This document shows positions 63,259 through 64,000 of a stretch of 64,000 nucleotides of DNA, in pieces. Made by a program: the position numbers and the translations under genes. Position 1 is the stretch's first letter. Every line of letters starts with the position of its first letter. The stretch is from Eleginops maclovinus. Taxonomy: Eukaryota > Chordata > Actinopteri > Perciformes > Eleginopidae. The notes beneath the pieces were generated by a model, which saw only the letters and a program-made list of their open reading frames with translations, was not told the origin of the DNA and made no database searches. The stretch spans positions 3,653,453 through 3,717,452 of the forward strand of contig NC_086370.1 of NCBI RefSeq assembly GCF_036324505.1, given 5' to 3'.

Positions 63259-64000
63259 AACATGAGGTGCTTAGCTTCAAACAAACACAATCAGGTGCGA
63301 ACATGTGTAAAATAGTCAATTATTGATTGATGTATTGCTAAATATACTCCGAAATATGGTGACCAGCAGGGGGAAAACGTGCTTGATTGTCCCAAAACAA
63401 TTTCATTAGGAGAAACGCTATGCAGCTTAAAATACGGTTCAAGTATAAAAACACAAATGTGCCAAAACACATGACGAAACATCTTCACCAACTTGAGCGC
63501 TGCATAATTGAAACAAGGCAAGAAGCTCAACACAGAAACTAAAAAGTGACGCACACAGCTGGGACCGGAGCGCTTGTTGAACTTGACGTTTTTGAAGTTG
63601 TCCAGATGTCACTGTTTGCAGAGTTAATCTGTTTCATTACGTGTAAATGTTTTGACAGTTTATTTCAAATGACTAGGTTAGCTACCTTAGCTAGCTAGCT
63701 TACAGCAGATCTGCAATAATATTGGAAGGACTCATCTGATCACATTTTTACAGTTTCATTTTAATGTCTAACAGGGATAGTTGGCCATCTGTTGGAGAAG
63801 ATTTTTCTTCATTTGCATGATTTTGGCACATTTGTGTTTTTATATTTGCATTGTTTTTGAAAGCAGATCGCCTGTGTTTTGGGACGTTGTCGTGCGTTGG
63901 TCGACCACCGTACTTAAACAAACTTGTATAGAGTTCTATACAATAAGACTCATTTTTGCATCCAGTGGGGTTGCCACCCATTGGCCAGTAAAAAGAATGC

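Overview
This window is intronic and exonic DNA from a vertebrate, almost certainly a teleost fish. The evidence is seven spliced coding exons with GT/AG boundaries, very long CA/TG dinucleotide arrays, tRNA-derived SINE remnants, LINE 3' tails of the type common in fish, and several hAT-like non-autonomous DNA elements of types recognisable from teleost genomes. There is no bacterial or viral gene content, no rRNA or functional tRNA gene and no CRISPR array.

The only protein-coding gene I can support is INPP5A (type I inositol polyphosphate 5-phosphatase) on the + strand. Seven consecutive internal exons lie at 8776-8839, 10911-11014, 22197-22249, 23470-23589, 35771-35855, 56454-56549 and 57759-57833. 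Together they make 597 coding bases (199 codons) with compatible phases at every junction and no stop. They cover the middle of the catalytic domain, including the GDFNFR motif. The N-terminal exons (upstream) and the C-terminal exons (PxWCDR motif, CAAX end) are outside the window. Everything else is intron.

The introns carry two layers of structure. First, there are low-copy tandem duplications with units of roughly 150 to 1100 bp around the exons: 6972-8839, 11236-11695, 12720-13925, 21557-22196, 49311-50249 and 59970-60620. One of them duplicated the exon at 8776, and the upstream copy (8042-8101) survives as a decayed exon. Another array (21557-22196) runs directly into the splice acceptor of the exon at 22197. 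Second, there are mobile elements. Five hAT-like elements have 8-bp flanking duplications (one exact, three at 7/8, one at 6/8). Four copies of one palindromic MITE are present, one of them nested inside a LINE tail. There is also a degenerate LINE reverse-transcriptase fragment on the minus strand (36745-37570) and two tRNA-derived SINEs.

Several low-repeat stretches have the look of conserved non-coding elements (homeodomain-type TAATTA cores). INPP5A lies next to the homeobox gene NKX6-2 in mammals, so these introns could host its long-range enhancers. That is inference and needs an alignment to test. I found no convincing new biological system. The best leads are the decayed exon duplicate, the repeat array abutting a splice site, and the candidate enhancers.
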